From an uncultured Acetatifactor sp. (GTDB lineage: Bacteria > Bacillota > Clostridia > Lachnospirales > Lachnospiraceae), in NCBI GenBank assembly GCA_910586215.1, contig CAJUGH010000004.1, positions 108,186 to 172,185 on the forward strand: DNA of 64,000 nucleotides. The letters run 5' to 3'. The position numbers were made by a program, and so were the translations under genes. Shown here in pieces: positions 16,910 to 24,448 of this stretch (the stretch's first letter is position 1; each line of letters starts with the position of its first letter). The notes below the pieces were generated by a model that worked only from the letters and a program-made list of their open reading frames with translations, was not told where the DNA came from and made no database searches.

Positions 16910-18037
16910 TCAATCCTGCGGTATGTTCGGTTCCTGTGCGTTCTTGGACTTGGCCCCCCGCTTAACTCCCTTTGTGCCGTCAGACGAAGCTTCTGTACCT
17001 GTCGCCTCGCCAGATCCCTGTTCCGCGGCTCCCTCTGCTGTCTTCTCAAAGCCATAATGGATGCGTACCTTCTCACTGATCTTGTCGCGGATCTCAGAAT
17101 GCTCCTTCAAGTATTGCTTGGCATTTTCACGGCCCTGGCCTATCTTATTGCCCTCATAGGCATACCATGCGCCAGACTTCACCACAATGTCCAGACCTAC
17201 TGCCAGATCCAGGATATCTCCCTCCCTGGAGATGCCTTCCCCGAACATAATGTCAAACTCAGCCTCCTTAAAAGGTGGTGCTATCTTATTCTTCACTACT
17301 TTTACCTTCGTGCGGTTACCGATCACTTCACCGCCCTGTTTCAAGGACTCAATCCTGCGTACATCCAGCCGTACGGATGCATAGAATTTCAATGCCCTGC
17401 CGCCTGTGGTAGTCTCCGGGCTGCCGAACATGACACCCACTTTTTCCCTAAGCTGGTTGATGAATACCACCGTACAGTTCGACTTGCTGATCACGGCAGT
17501 AAGCTTCCTAAGTGCCTGTGACATCAGCCGGGCCTGTAGTCCCACATGGCTGTCCCCCATATCTCCCTCAATCTCTGCCTTGGGTACCAGGGCTGCCACA
17601 GAGTCCACCACCACAATGTCAACAGCCCCGGAACGGACCATGGTCTCTGTGATCTCCAGGGCCTGCTCTCCTGTGTCTGGCTGGGAAATATACAGATTGT
17701 CAATGTCTACCCCGATATTCTTGGCATACACAGGATCCAGGGCATGTTCCGCGTCAATAAAACCTGCAATTCCGCCCCCCTTCTGTACCTCCGCTATCAT
17801 ATGCAGGGTAACCGTTGTCTTACCGCTGGACTCTGGTCCGTATATCTCCACGATCCTTCCCTTGGGAATGCCCCCCAGGCCAAGGGCAATGTCAAGGCTT
17901 AGGGCCCCTGTGGGAATGGTCTCCACGTTCATCCGCGCCGTGGGGTCCCCCAGCTTCATCACAGCTCCCTTTCCATACTGCTTCTCAATATGGCTGATCG
18001 CTGCGTCCAATGCTTTCAGTTTTTCATCTTTTTCCAT
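16910..18037 (-). CDS. recA: Recombinase RecA
   Basis: 375 residues from ATG 18037 (MEKDEKLKALDAAISHIEKQ), with AAGGAG upstream; an extension to 18094 would cross the LexA box and promoter. Walker A is GPESSGKT (67-74), and VVDSVAALVPKAEIEGDMGD and the L2 loop (GVMFGSPETTTGGRALKF) are intact. It drives strand exchange and LexA self-cleavage. The C terminus ends in a longer polar, Lys-rich tail (TKGVKRGAKSKNAQE). Two LexA-like boxes lie in the promoter region. Confidence 0.98.
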   Translation of the reverse strand: MEKDEKLKALDAAISHIEKQYGKGAVMKLGDPTARMNVETIPTGALSLDIALGLGGIPKGRIVEIYGPESSGKTTVTLHMIAEVQKGGGIAGFIDAEHALDPVYAKNIGVDIDNLYISQPDTGEQALEITETMVRSGAVDIVVVDSVAALVPKAEIEGDMGDSHVGLQARLMSQALRKLTAVISKSNCTVVFINQLREKVGVMFGSPETTTGGRALKFYASVRLDVRRIESLKQGGEVIGNRTKVKVVKNKIAPPFKEAEFDIMFGEGISREGDILDLAVGLDIVVKSGAWYAYEGNKIGQGRENAKQYLKEHSEIRDKISEKVRIHYGFEKTAEGAAEQGSGEATGTEASSDGTKGVKRGAKSKNAQEPNIPQD

Positions 18038-18059
18038 CTGGAATCTCCTTTTCATCAAG

Positions 18060-18071
18060 GAACAAACGTTC
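18060..18071. promoter_or_regulatory. LexA box 1 of recA
   Basis: GAACAAACGTTC fits the Gram-positive LexA core GAAC-N4-GTTC exactly. It lies between the promoter and the ribosome site. Confidence 0.8.
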
Positions 18072-18082
18072 TGCTCCTTACC

Positions 18083-18111
18083 AGGATAAAACATTCGTTC
18101 GCATTTGTCAA
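18083..18111 (-). promoter_or_regulatory. recA promoter with LexA box 2 in its spacer
   Basis: TTGACA (18111-18106) and TATCCT (18088-18083), spacing 17 bp. The spacer contains GAACGAATGTTT (18100-18089), one mismatch from a LexA box. Confidence 0.8.
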
Positions 18112-18194
18112 TGTTTTTCTGTGGAAGTATGTAACAATCCTATCCTTTTTTGTATCCCTTAAACCTCCCTCGAACCCAGGGCATAGAAATCCGT

Positions 18195-18302
18195 GTTACG
18201 ATTCACTCCGTTCACAGCAGCCCATGCGCTGCATGGCAGTCTCGGGCTTATCACGCTGGAAACGCGTGAAAACACCTGGCGGTGGCACCAGTGAACAGTA
18301 AC
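18195..18302 (+). repeat. Family A element, copy 1 (108 bp)
   Basis: It starts GTTACGATTCAC and ends GTGAACAGTAAC. The flanks AAATCCGT (18187-18194) and GAATCCGT (18303-18310) match at 7 of 8 positions, as expected for a target duplication. The centre is shorter than in other copies, with a small ATGCGCTGCAT hairpin. The right end carries the family segment GTGAAAACACC and GGTGGCACC. The flanking stretch 18303-18524 shows no gene. Confidence 0.85.
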
Positions 18303-18524
18303 GAATCCGTCCCTCCACAGGCTGCCGCATACACAGGATAATTGTCCTATGGGATAACCGTCCCACTATTTTTCCACATACCACCCCCATCTTTCATTCA
18401 TTCCTGAAATCTATGGCGAACCTGCCGGAAACTGTAAAGACTGCCTAAAAACAGACATACCGCATATCATGAATTGTCAGACAAGGTGAGTATAGCACAA
18501 TTTTCCTTCCAGGGCAAGCAAAAA

Positions 18525-18841
18525 GTTACTGTTCACTCCGTTCGCAGCAACTATGCGGTTACTTTTCACGGGGTAGGGCCGCGAGGTGTTTTTGTGCGAA
18601 TTATGCACATAAAACCCGAGACTGCCTGCGCCAAAATGAGCGCATTCTGCTCATTTTGTGTGCATCATGTTACTTTGAACAGCAGGGCCGTGAAAAGTAA
18701 CACTATTCGCACATACAGTAGAATGCAAGCATTCTGCTGTCATGAATTGGGCACGGCGCCCATTTTGGCGCATGATAGTCTCGGGCTTATCACGCTGGAA
18801 ACACGTGAAAGCATCTGGCGGTGGCACCAGTGAACAGTAAC
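18525..18841 (+). repeat. Family A element, copy 2, interrupted by copy 3
   Basis: The left end GTTACTGTTCACTCC starts at 18525, and the right end GTGAACAGTAAC finishes at 18841, two bases before the cinA stop. Removing copy 3 and one duplicated octamer leaves about 165 bp. Its central stem pairs CAGTAGAATGC with GCATTCTGCTG. The outer flanks (AGCAAAAA and CTCAGTCC) do not match each other, so its own target duplication is lost or was never made. Confidence 0.8.
18558..18701 (-). repeat. Family A element, copy 3, nested inside copy 2
   Basis: 144 bp in opposite orientation to its host, ends GTTACTTTTCAC and GTGAAAAGTAAC. The flanks ACTATGCG (18550-18557) and ACTATTCG (18702-18709) match at 7 of 8. 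The internal stem pairs ATGAGC with GCTCAT. Its ends carry TTTT where other copies have TGTT, and both ends changed together. Confidence 0.85.
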
Positions 18842-18842
18842 C

Positions 18843-20111
18843 TCAGTCCTTCTTCCCAAATGTCACCCTGCTGAAATACTCCAACATACAACGGCGCATC
18901 AGAATCAGTGCCGCAGACACGGCAGACTCCCTGATCTTGCTGCGGCTGCCGGAAAACTGGTACTTCTTCACCGTCACATCCCCCTTCACGTTGCAGGCGA
19001 TGTACACCAGTCCCACGGGCTTCTCCTCACTGCCTCCGTCAGGACCTGCAATGCCGGTGACGGCCATGGCCACATCCGCCTTGGTGCCAAGGGCTGTACC
19101 CCGTGCCATCTCCTCTGCCACCTGGGCACTCACTGCCCCGTATTTCTGGAGTGTCCCCTTCTTGACCCCCAGTGTCTTCCGCTTTGCCTTGTTGGAATAT
19201 GTGACATATCCTGTCTTATATACTTCCGACACCCCCGGCACATTGATCAGTCTGGCAGACAGCATGCCCCCCGTACAGGATTCGGCACAGGAGACTGTCA
19301 GGTCATTGGCAATCAGCAGGTCTACCACAGCCTTTTCCAGGGTAGTCTCTTCCTCCGTGGTGTACACGTCATTTCCAAAACGGTTCTTCAGTTCTTTCAC
19401 AAGGGGCTTCATCAGCTTCCATGCTGTCTTCCTGTCCTGTGCGCTGGCTGTGACCCGGATGTGTACTTCCCCCGTCTTGGCATAGGTAGCCAGGGTAGGA
19501 TTCGTCTGGGCATCAATCAAGTCTTTCACCATGGTCTCCACCTTGCTCTCTCCCACGCCGCAGACCTTGACGGTCCTGGAACAGATCACCTGGCCGCTTA
19601 AGGTTTCCAGGTAAGGCGCCACGCTCTCCTCGAACATGGGAACCAGTTCGTTTGGCGGTCCGGGAAGGAGAATGACCTTCGCCCCTTCCGTTTCCAGTAT
19701 CACACCAGGAGCCGTGCCGTTATGGTTGTCCAGCACGATGCTGTCCCTGGGAATCATGGCCTGTTTCCAGTTGTTCTGTGTAGGTTCCATGCCCCTGTCT
19801 GCAAAATAGCGTTCCAGGGCTGTCCTGCTGGGTTCGTGCATCTCCAATTCCCTGCCGCAGACTGCCGCCGCTGTCTCCTTGGTCAGGTCGTCTTCTGTAG
19901 GACCCAGGCCCCCACACAGAAGTACAATGTCAGACCTGTCCATGGCTGTCCGGAGCACCATGGACAGCCTCTCCCCATTGTCCCCCACCACAGTCTGGAA
20001 ATAACAGGAAAGCCCCAGTCCGGCGCATTGCTCCGCAAGGTATGCTGCATTGGTATTCACTATGTTTCCAAGCAGAAGTTCCGTTCCCACACATATTAAT
20101 TCTACTGTCAT
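18843..20111 (-). CDS. cinA: CinA family competence/damage-inducible protein (nicotinamide-nucleotide amidase)
   Basis: 422 residues from ATG 20111 (MTVELICVGTELLLGN) with GGGAGGAGAG upstream. The N-terminal MoaB/CinA domain (LCGGLGPTEDDLTKE near 75-90) is followed by the C-terminal amidase-like domain (AESCTGGMLSARL, AVTGIAGPDGGS). The family hydrolyses NMN and/or ADP-ribose and is often linked to recA in Bacillota. It follows pgsA by 40 bp. Element copy 2 ends 1 bp downstream of its stop. Confidence 0.93.
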   Translation of the reverse strand: MTVELICVGTELLLGNIVNTNAAYLAEQCAGLGLSCYFQTVVGDNGERLSMVLRTAMDRSDIVLLCGGLGPTEDDLTKETAAAVCGRELEMHEPSRTALERYFADRGMEPTQNNWKQAMIPRDSIVLDNHNGTAPGVILETEGAKVILLPGPPNELVPMFEESVAPYLETLSGQVICSRTVKVCGVGESKVETMVKDLIDAQTNPTLATYAKTGEVHIRVTASAQDRKTAWKLMKPLVKELKNRFGNDVYTTEEETTLEKAVVDLLIANDLTVSCAESCTGGMLSARLINVPGVSEVYKTGYVTYSNKAKRKTLGVKKGTLQKYGAVSAQVAEEMARGTALGTKADVAMAVTGIAGPDGGSEEKPVGLVYIACNVKGDVTVKKYQFSGSRSKIRESAVSAALILMRRCMLEYFSRVTFGKKD

Positions 20112-20151
20112 CTCTCTCCTCCCATGAAAGGCCACTAGTGCCAGTCCTGAC

Positions 20152-20715
20152 TTACCGGGCATCCTTCATGACACCCTTATTCTTCACCAGGTAATCCACC
20201 AGGGACACCAAAGTCAGCGCCACGGCAATCCACATGACAATGTCTGTTACCAGCCGGGGAATGGGATCCCCTACAATCATCAGGCAGACCATGACCATCT
20301 GGAATACTGTCTTGAATTTCCCCCAGTAGCTTGCTGCTATCACCACACCACCATCGGAGGCCACCAGCCTGAAGCCGCTGATGATAAATTCCCTGGCCAT
20401 GATGAGGATCACCACCAGGGACGGGATCCTTCCCATCTCTATCAAGGCGATCATGGCAGAACACACCAGCAGCTTGTCCGCCAGGGGATCCATGAATTTT
20501 CCGAAATTGGTGATCAGGTTATATTTCCGGGCAATCATGCCATCCAGCATATCGGTGAGGCTTGCCAGGATAAACAGCACCAAAGCCCCGATCCTGGATG
20601 GCATCTGGTTCTCCCCGAACCACCCCCAGTTGCCGCCCAGGAGCAGCACCAGAAACGGCAGAATGAGGATTACCCGGAATATTGTCAGTTTGTTCGGCAG
20701 ATTCATTTTACGCAT
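20152..20715 (-). CDS. pgsA: CDP-diacylglycerol-glycerol-3-phosphate 3-phosphatidyltransferase
   Basis: 187 residues, several transmembrane helices. The CDP-alcohol phosphotransferase motif is complete: DMLDGMIARKYN followed by FGKFMDPLADK (D-x2-DG-x2-AR-x8-G-x3-D-x3-D). It makes phosphatidylglycerol phosphate from the CDP-DAG produced by CdsA. The ATG at 20715 overlaps the last codons of rimO, with AGGAGA inside the rimO frame, so translation is likely coupled. Confidence 0.94.
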   Translation of the reverse strand: MRKMNLPNKLTIFRVILILPFLVLLLGGNWGWFGENQMPSRIGALVLFILASLTDMLDGMIARKYNLITNFGKFMDPLADKLLVCSAMIALIEMGRIPSLVVILIMAREFIISGFRLVASDGGVVIAASYWGKFKTVFQMVMVCLMIVGDPIPRLVTDIVMWIAVALTLVSLVDYLVKNKGVMKDAR

Positions 20716-22036
20716 GATACATTTCTCCTATCAGGTCATATTCGTTGGAATCCGTGACCAGGACCTTCACGAAGTCCCCTGTCACCAGTTCCGCTGTTGT
20801 ATTCAGAAACAGATACCCATCCACTCCTGGAGCATCCCGGTAAGTCCTGGTCACATACACGTCTTCATTGGCCACCTTCCCTTCCACCATCACCGTGAGC
20901 ACCCTGCCCACCTGGTCTCCGGCCATGTCATAGGAGATGGCCTGCTGCAGTTCCATCAGTTCGTCCCTGCGTCCTTCCTTCACTTCCTGGGCCACCTGGT
21001 CCGGCAGTCCGAAAGCAACTGTATCCTCTTCCTGGGAATAGGGAAATACCCCCAGCCTGTCAAACTCCATCTCATTCACAAAGCGGTACAGTTCTTCAAA
21101 CTCCTCCTGGGTCTCCCCTGGGAATCCGCTGATCAGGGTGGTGCGAAGGCAGATGTCCGGGATCCGGCGCCGCAGCTGGCCGATCCTCTCCCGCAGATCT
21201 GCCTGGGTAGTACGCCTGCCCATCCGCCTAAGCACGCTGTCTGCAGCATGCTGGATGGGAATGTCCAGGTAGTGGCACACCTTGGGTTCCTCTGCCATGA
21301 CTTCCATGAGTTCTTCCGTAATTTCCTCCGGATAGCAGTACAGGATGCGGATCCAATGGATTCCGGGAATCTTCGCCAGTTCCTTCAGAAGTGCCGGCAG
21401 ACGCTTCTCCCCATAGAGATCCACCCCGTAGAGGGTGGTCTCCTGGGCCACCAGTACCAGTTCCTTCACCCCACCCTGGGCCAGCCCTGCCGCCTGGGAC
21501 ACCAGTTCCTCCAGGGGAATGCTCCGGTAATTCCCCCTGACCTTAGGGATGATACAGTATGTACAGCGTTTGTTGCACCCTTCTGCAATCTTCAGATAGG
21601 CATAATGCCCTCCGGTGGTCAGCACCCTGTCCCGGCACGAGACCGGGGTACCATCCAGGCTGCGGAAATGATTCCTTCCTTTTCCCGCCAGTGCCTCCTC
21701 CAGAGCCTCCACAATCTCCTCCGTGGCCCCAGTGCCAATCACCGCGTCCACTTCCGGGATCTCCCGGCATATCTCCTCCTGATAGCGCTGGGCCAGACAG
21801 CCCGTGGCAAGCAATGCCTGGATCTGCCCCTTCTTCCGAAGCTGCGCCATCTCCAGCAGTACCTGGATGCTCTCCTCCTTGGCATCCCCGATAAAGCAGC
21901 AGGTATTCACCACTACAGCCTGTGCCTGGCCCTCATCATCCGTAAAGGAATACCCCGCCTTTTGCAGCATTCCCAGCATCATCTCTGTGTCCGACAGGTT
22001 CTTGTCGCACCCCAGGGATATAAACAATATCTTCAT
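20708..22036 (-). CDS. rimO: Ribosomal protein S12 methylthiotransferase RimO
   Basis: 442 residues from ATG 22036 (MKILFISLGCDKNLSDTE). An N-terminal UPF0004 domain with cluster cysteines, a radical SAM motif CNKRCTYC near residue 150, and a C-terminal TRAM region are present. The VGxxxDxN-like middle and LGCDKNLSD start distinguish it from MiaB. It methylthiolates an aspartate of S12 using two 4Fe-4S clusters. A GTG at 22048 is a less likely start. It overlaps pgsA by 8 bp. Confidence 0.93.
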   Translation of the reverse strand: MKILFISLGCDKNLSDTEMMLGMLQKAGYSFTDDEGQAQAVVVNTCCFIGDAKEESIQVLLEMAQLRKKGQIQALLATGCLAQRYQEEICREIPEVDAVIGTGATEEIVEALEEALAGKGRNHFRSLDGTPVSCRDRVLTTGGHYAYLKIAEGCNKRCTYCIIPKVRGNYRSIPLEELVSQAAGLAQGGVKELVLVAQETTLYGVDLYGEKRLPALLKELAKIPGIHWIRILYCYPEEITEELMEVMAEEPKVCHYLDIPIQHAADSVLRRMGRRTTQADLRERIGQLRRRIPDICLRTTLISGFPGETQEEFEELYRFVNEMEFDRLGVFPYSQEEDTVAFGLPDQVAQEVKEGRRDELMELQQAISYDMAGDQVGRVLTVMVEGKVANEDVYVTRTYRDAPGVDGYLFLNTTAELVTGDFVKVLVTDSNEYDLIGEMYHA

Positions 22037-22094
22037 GTCTACCCCCACGCCCGCACAACCGGGGCCGCCTGATAAGGAAACACCTGACTGCGAA

Positions 22095-22119
22095 ACAAAA
22101 CAGCCGGCAAGGACCGGCT
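22095..22119 (-). terminator. Terminator after rpoZ
   Basis: On the minus strand AGCCGG and CCGGCT form a 6-bp stem around TCCTTG, followed by GTTTTGTTT. It is modest, so some read-through into rimO is expected. Confidence 0.7.
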
Positions 22120-22128
22120 GCTCTTTCC

Positions 22129-22362
22129 TTATTCCTCATCCCCAAGGATCTTGATCTTGCTCTGGTTCAATTCTTCCACAGCCACGGACAAAGGCTTCTT
22201 GTCCCTGCCGTCCACCAGCGGCTCCTCTCCAGCTATGATCTGACGGGCCCGCTTGGAAGTGGCCATCACAATGGAATAACGGCTGTTCACCACAGGTGCC
22301 TCGCCATGCTCCACTTCACTGTTTACTACTTTCATCAAATCGGAATAAGACGGATGTAACAT
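22129..22362 (-). CDS. rpoZ: RNA polymerase omega subunit
   Basis: 77 residues from ATG 22362 (MLHPSYSDLMKVVN), AAGGAG upstream. NSRYSIVMATSKRARQI is the conserved omega core that latches the beta' subunit. It follows gmk directly, the usual order in Bacillota. The upstream in-frame extension lies inside the gmk end and is not omega-like. Confidence 0.93.
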   Translation of the reverse strand: MLHPSYSDLMKVVNSEVEHGEAPVVNSRYSIVMATSKRARQIIAGEEPLVDGRDKKPLSVAVEELNQSKIKILGDEE

Positions 22363-22363
22363 A

Positions 22364-22999
22364 TTATTCTGCTCCTTTCGAGAACTCTTGCAGTTCCTCC
22401 CTGATCTTCGCAATCAATGCTTTCCTTCTCACTGGTGCCCGGCGGGCCGCATCCACCAGCCGGTGGATCTCTTCCACACAGGTTTCCAGTTTATCATTTA
22501 CCACTATATAATCATAGGCTTCTATGCCGTCTGATTCCTCCACCGCCCGGGCCAGTCTCTTTCCAATGACCTCCGTGCTCTCCGTCCCTCTGCCCAGAAG
22601 CCGCCGCTTCAGTTCTGCCGCACTGGGCGGTGTCACGAAGATCAGCACACTCTCCGGAAATTTCTCCTTGATCTTCAGCGCTCCCTGGATCTCAATCTCC
22701 AGGATCACATTCTGCCCCCTGGAAAGCTGCTCTTCCACATAGGCTCTGGGCGTCCCGTAATAATTCCCACAGTAGGAGGCATACTCAATCAAGCCTTCCG
22801 CACGAATGGTCTCCTCAAAATGTTCCCTGTCTGTGAAAAAATATTCCACCCCGTCCCGCTCCCCTTCCCTGGGTGCCCTGGTAGTCATGGAAACAGACAG
22901 GGCATACTGGTCATATTCCTGCATCAGCGCCCTGACCAGGGTTCCCTTTCCCGCTCCGGAAAAACCGGATATTACCATAAGGATGCCTTTTTCTCCCAT
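22364..22999 (-). CDS. gmk: Guanylate kinase
   Basis: 211 residues from ATG 22999 (MGEKGILMVISGFSGAGKGT), with AGGAG 8 bases upstream. The P-loop is GFSGAGKGT, and the GMP-binding segment TTRAPREGERDGVEYFF is intact. It phosphorylates GMP to GDP. A GTG at 23023 would add eight residues. It overlaps nothing and is one base from rpoZ's start codon. Confidence 0.96.
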   Translation of the reverse strand: MGEKGILMVISGFSGAGKGTLVRALMQEYDQYALSVSMTTRAPREGERDGVEYFFTDREHFEETIRAEGLIEYASYCGNYYGTPRAYVEEQLSRGQNVILEIEIQGALKIKEKFPESVLIFVTPPSAAELKRRLLGRGTESTEVIGKRLARAVEESDGIEAYDYIVVNDKLETCVEEIHRLVDAARRAPVRRKALIAKIREELQEFSKGAE

Positions 23000-23019
23000 C
23001 TTCCTCACTCCTGTACCTG

Positions 23020-23316
23020 TCACGCCCCATCCCTGGAACTGTCCCTGTCACTTACGTCTTCCTCCGGCACCTCTTCTCCCGCTGTCCCGGCCTGGACCCT
23101 GCCTGCTATGGTCTCCGGCAGAAGGGCCGACAGCACCACCTGGCTGTTCTCCATCACCAGGACGGATTTCGTCTTGCGTCCCTGGGTGGCATCAATGGCC
23201 ATTCCTTTTTCCTTGGCTCCCTGTACCAGCCGCTTTACCGGTGCGGATTCCGGGCTGACAATGGCAATGATCTTGGATGTATTCACAATGTTACCGAAGC
23301 CTATATGAATCAGCAT
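23020..23316 (-). CDS. remA: Extracellular matrix regulator RemA family (DUF370)
   Basis: 98 residues from ATG 23316 (MLIHIGFGNIVNTSKIIAIV). The first 75 residues match RemA/YlzA, a DNA-binding ring protein that regulates biofilm matrix genes in Bacillus; SPESAPVKRL is a signature. The C-terminal tail (about 75-98) is acidic and longer than usual. Its gene lies between yicC and gmk, the conserved order. Confidence 0.92.
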   Translation of the reverse strand: MLIHIGFGNIVNTSKIIAIVSPESAPVKRLVQGAKEKGMAIDATQGRKTKSVLVMENSQVVLSALLPETIAGRVQAGTAGEEVPEEDVSDRDSSRDGA

Positions 23317-23334
23317 GGATACCACTTCCTGTCC

Positions 23335-24213
23335 CTATTCTATATTCTGGATCTGCTCCCTAACCTTCTCAATCTCCGTCTTCAAGTCAATGGCATAGTC
23401 CGAGAGGGCCAGGTCATTGGCCTTGGAAAGAATGGTATTGGCCTCCCTGTTCATCTCCTGTGCGATGAAATCCAGCTTGCGTCCCACACTGCCCCCTTCC
23501 ATCAAGGTCTTCCTGGTGGCCTCCAGGTGGCTGCGCAGCCTGACCACCTCCTCGTCCACACAGGCTTTGTCTGCGAAGAGTACCACCTCCGCAAGAAGGC
23601 GGTTCTCATCCACCGCCGCCCCGCCCAGCAGTTCCCTGGTACGTTCCTCCAGCTTCCTGCGGTACTCCGTGACCACCTGGGGATATCTTTCCTCCACCCG
23701 GTCCACCAGTCCCAGCATGCCGTCCAGCTTCTCAAACAGATCCTCCCGCAGGCGCTCCCCCTCGGCAATGCGGGATTCCACGAACATGGCAGCTGCCCCC
23801 TCCACGGCCCTCAGGAGTTCCTTCCACAGTTCTTCCTTGTCCTGGCCGTTCTCCTCCAGGACGAATACCTCCGGCAGCTTCGCCAGTGTGGACATCCGGA
23901 TATTGTCCTCCAGGCCGAATTCTTCTGCCATCTGGCGCATATACTGCACATACTCTGCTGCAATGTCCCGGTTATAGCGGACCACATTTGTCTGCTGTGC
24001 GGTATCCTCATAACTGACATACACATCCACTTTCCCCCGGGATATGTGGTTCTTCAGTTCACTGCGGATGGCCGACTCGAAGAAATTCAGTGCCTTGGGC
24101 ATCTTAATATTCACATCCAGGTACCGGTGATTCACCGCCTTCATCTCCACTGTAAATTTCCTGCCGTTTAAGACGGACTCATACCGGCCGAAGCCTGTCA
24201 TACTCTTGATCAT
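23335..24213 (-). CDS. yicC: YicC family endoribonuclease-like protein
   Basis: 292 residues from ATG 24213 (MIKSMTGFGRYESVLNGRKF), GGGAG upstream. The N-terminal SMTGFGR and VNHRYLDVNIKMP motifs and a C-terminal DUF1732-type segment (GRKLDFIAQEMNREANTILS) define the family, whose members have been reported as RNases acting on structured or small RNAs. It is the first gene of the yicC-remA-gmk-rpoZ operon. Confidence 0.93.
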   Translation of the reverse strand: MIKSMTGFGRYESVLNGRKFTVEMKAVNHRYLDVNIKMPKALNFFESAIRSELKNHISRGKVDVYVSYEDTAQQTNVVRYNRDIAAEYVQYMRQMAEEFGLEDNIRMSTLAKLPEVFVLEENGQDKEELWKELLRAVEGAAAMFVESRIAEGERLREDLFEKLDGMLGLVDRVEERYPQVVTEYRRKLEERTRELLGGAAVDENRLLAEVVLFADKACVDEEVVRLRSHLEATRKTLMEGGSVGRKLDFIAQEMNREANTILSKANDLALSDYAIDLKTEIEKVREQIQNIE

Positions 24214-24307
24214 GGAAACTCCCATCTGCATACCCTGGTACACACCTGCCGCGCCACCACATCCCAATGTTCCAGGCACCCGTTAGGGCACTCTGTTCTT
24301 TCACCTT

Positions 24308-24336
24308 ATTATAGAGGAAGAATTCTGACCCGTCAA
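24308..24336 (-). promoter_or_regulatory. Promoter of the yicC-remA-gmk-rpoZ operon
   Basis: TTGACG (24336-24331) and TATAAT (24313-24308) on the minus strand with 17 bp spacing. Confidence 0.8.
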
Positions 24337-24350
24337 GTATAAGAAAATGG

Positions 24351-24379
24351 TTGTGGACTGTCCCTTAGGATGATAGAAT
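24351..24379 (+). promoter_or_regulatory. Promoter of rqcH
   Basis: TTGTGG (24351-24356), 17 bp, TAGAAT (24374-24379). The yicC and rqcH promoters are back to back, about 15 bp apart. Confidence 0.6.
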
Positions 24380-24448
24380 AGAAAGCGTATCAACATCTTC
24401 AAAGTACCCATATATGGGGATCTGCATATCAGACAGGAGGAGAACATC

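Noticed and set aside
18195..18841. Family A copies as REP/BIME elements or plain terminators
   Set aside because: They are longer, have fixed 12-bp ends, flanking duplications and a nested copy, and lack T-runs.
20381..22072. 563-codon plus-strand frame opposite pgsA and rimO
   Set aside because: His/Gln-rich antisense translation without family motifs.
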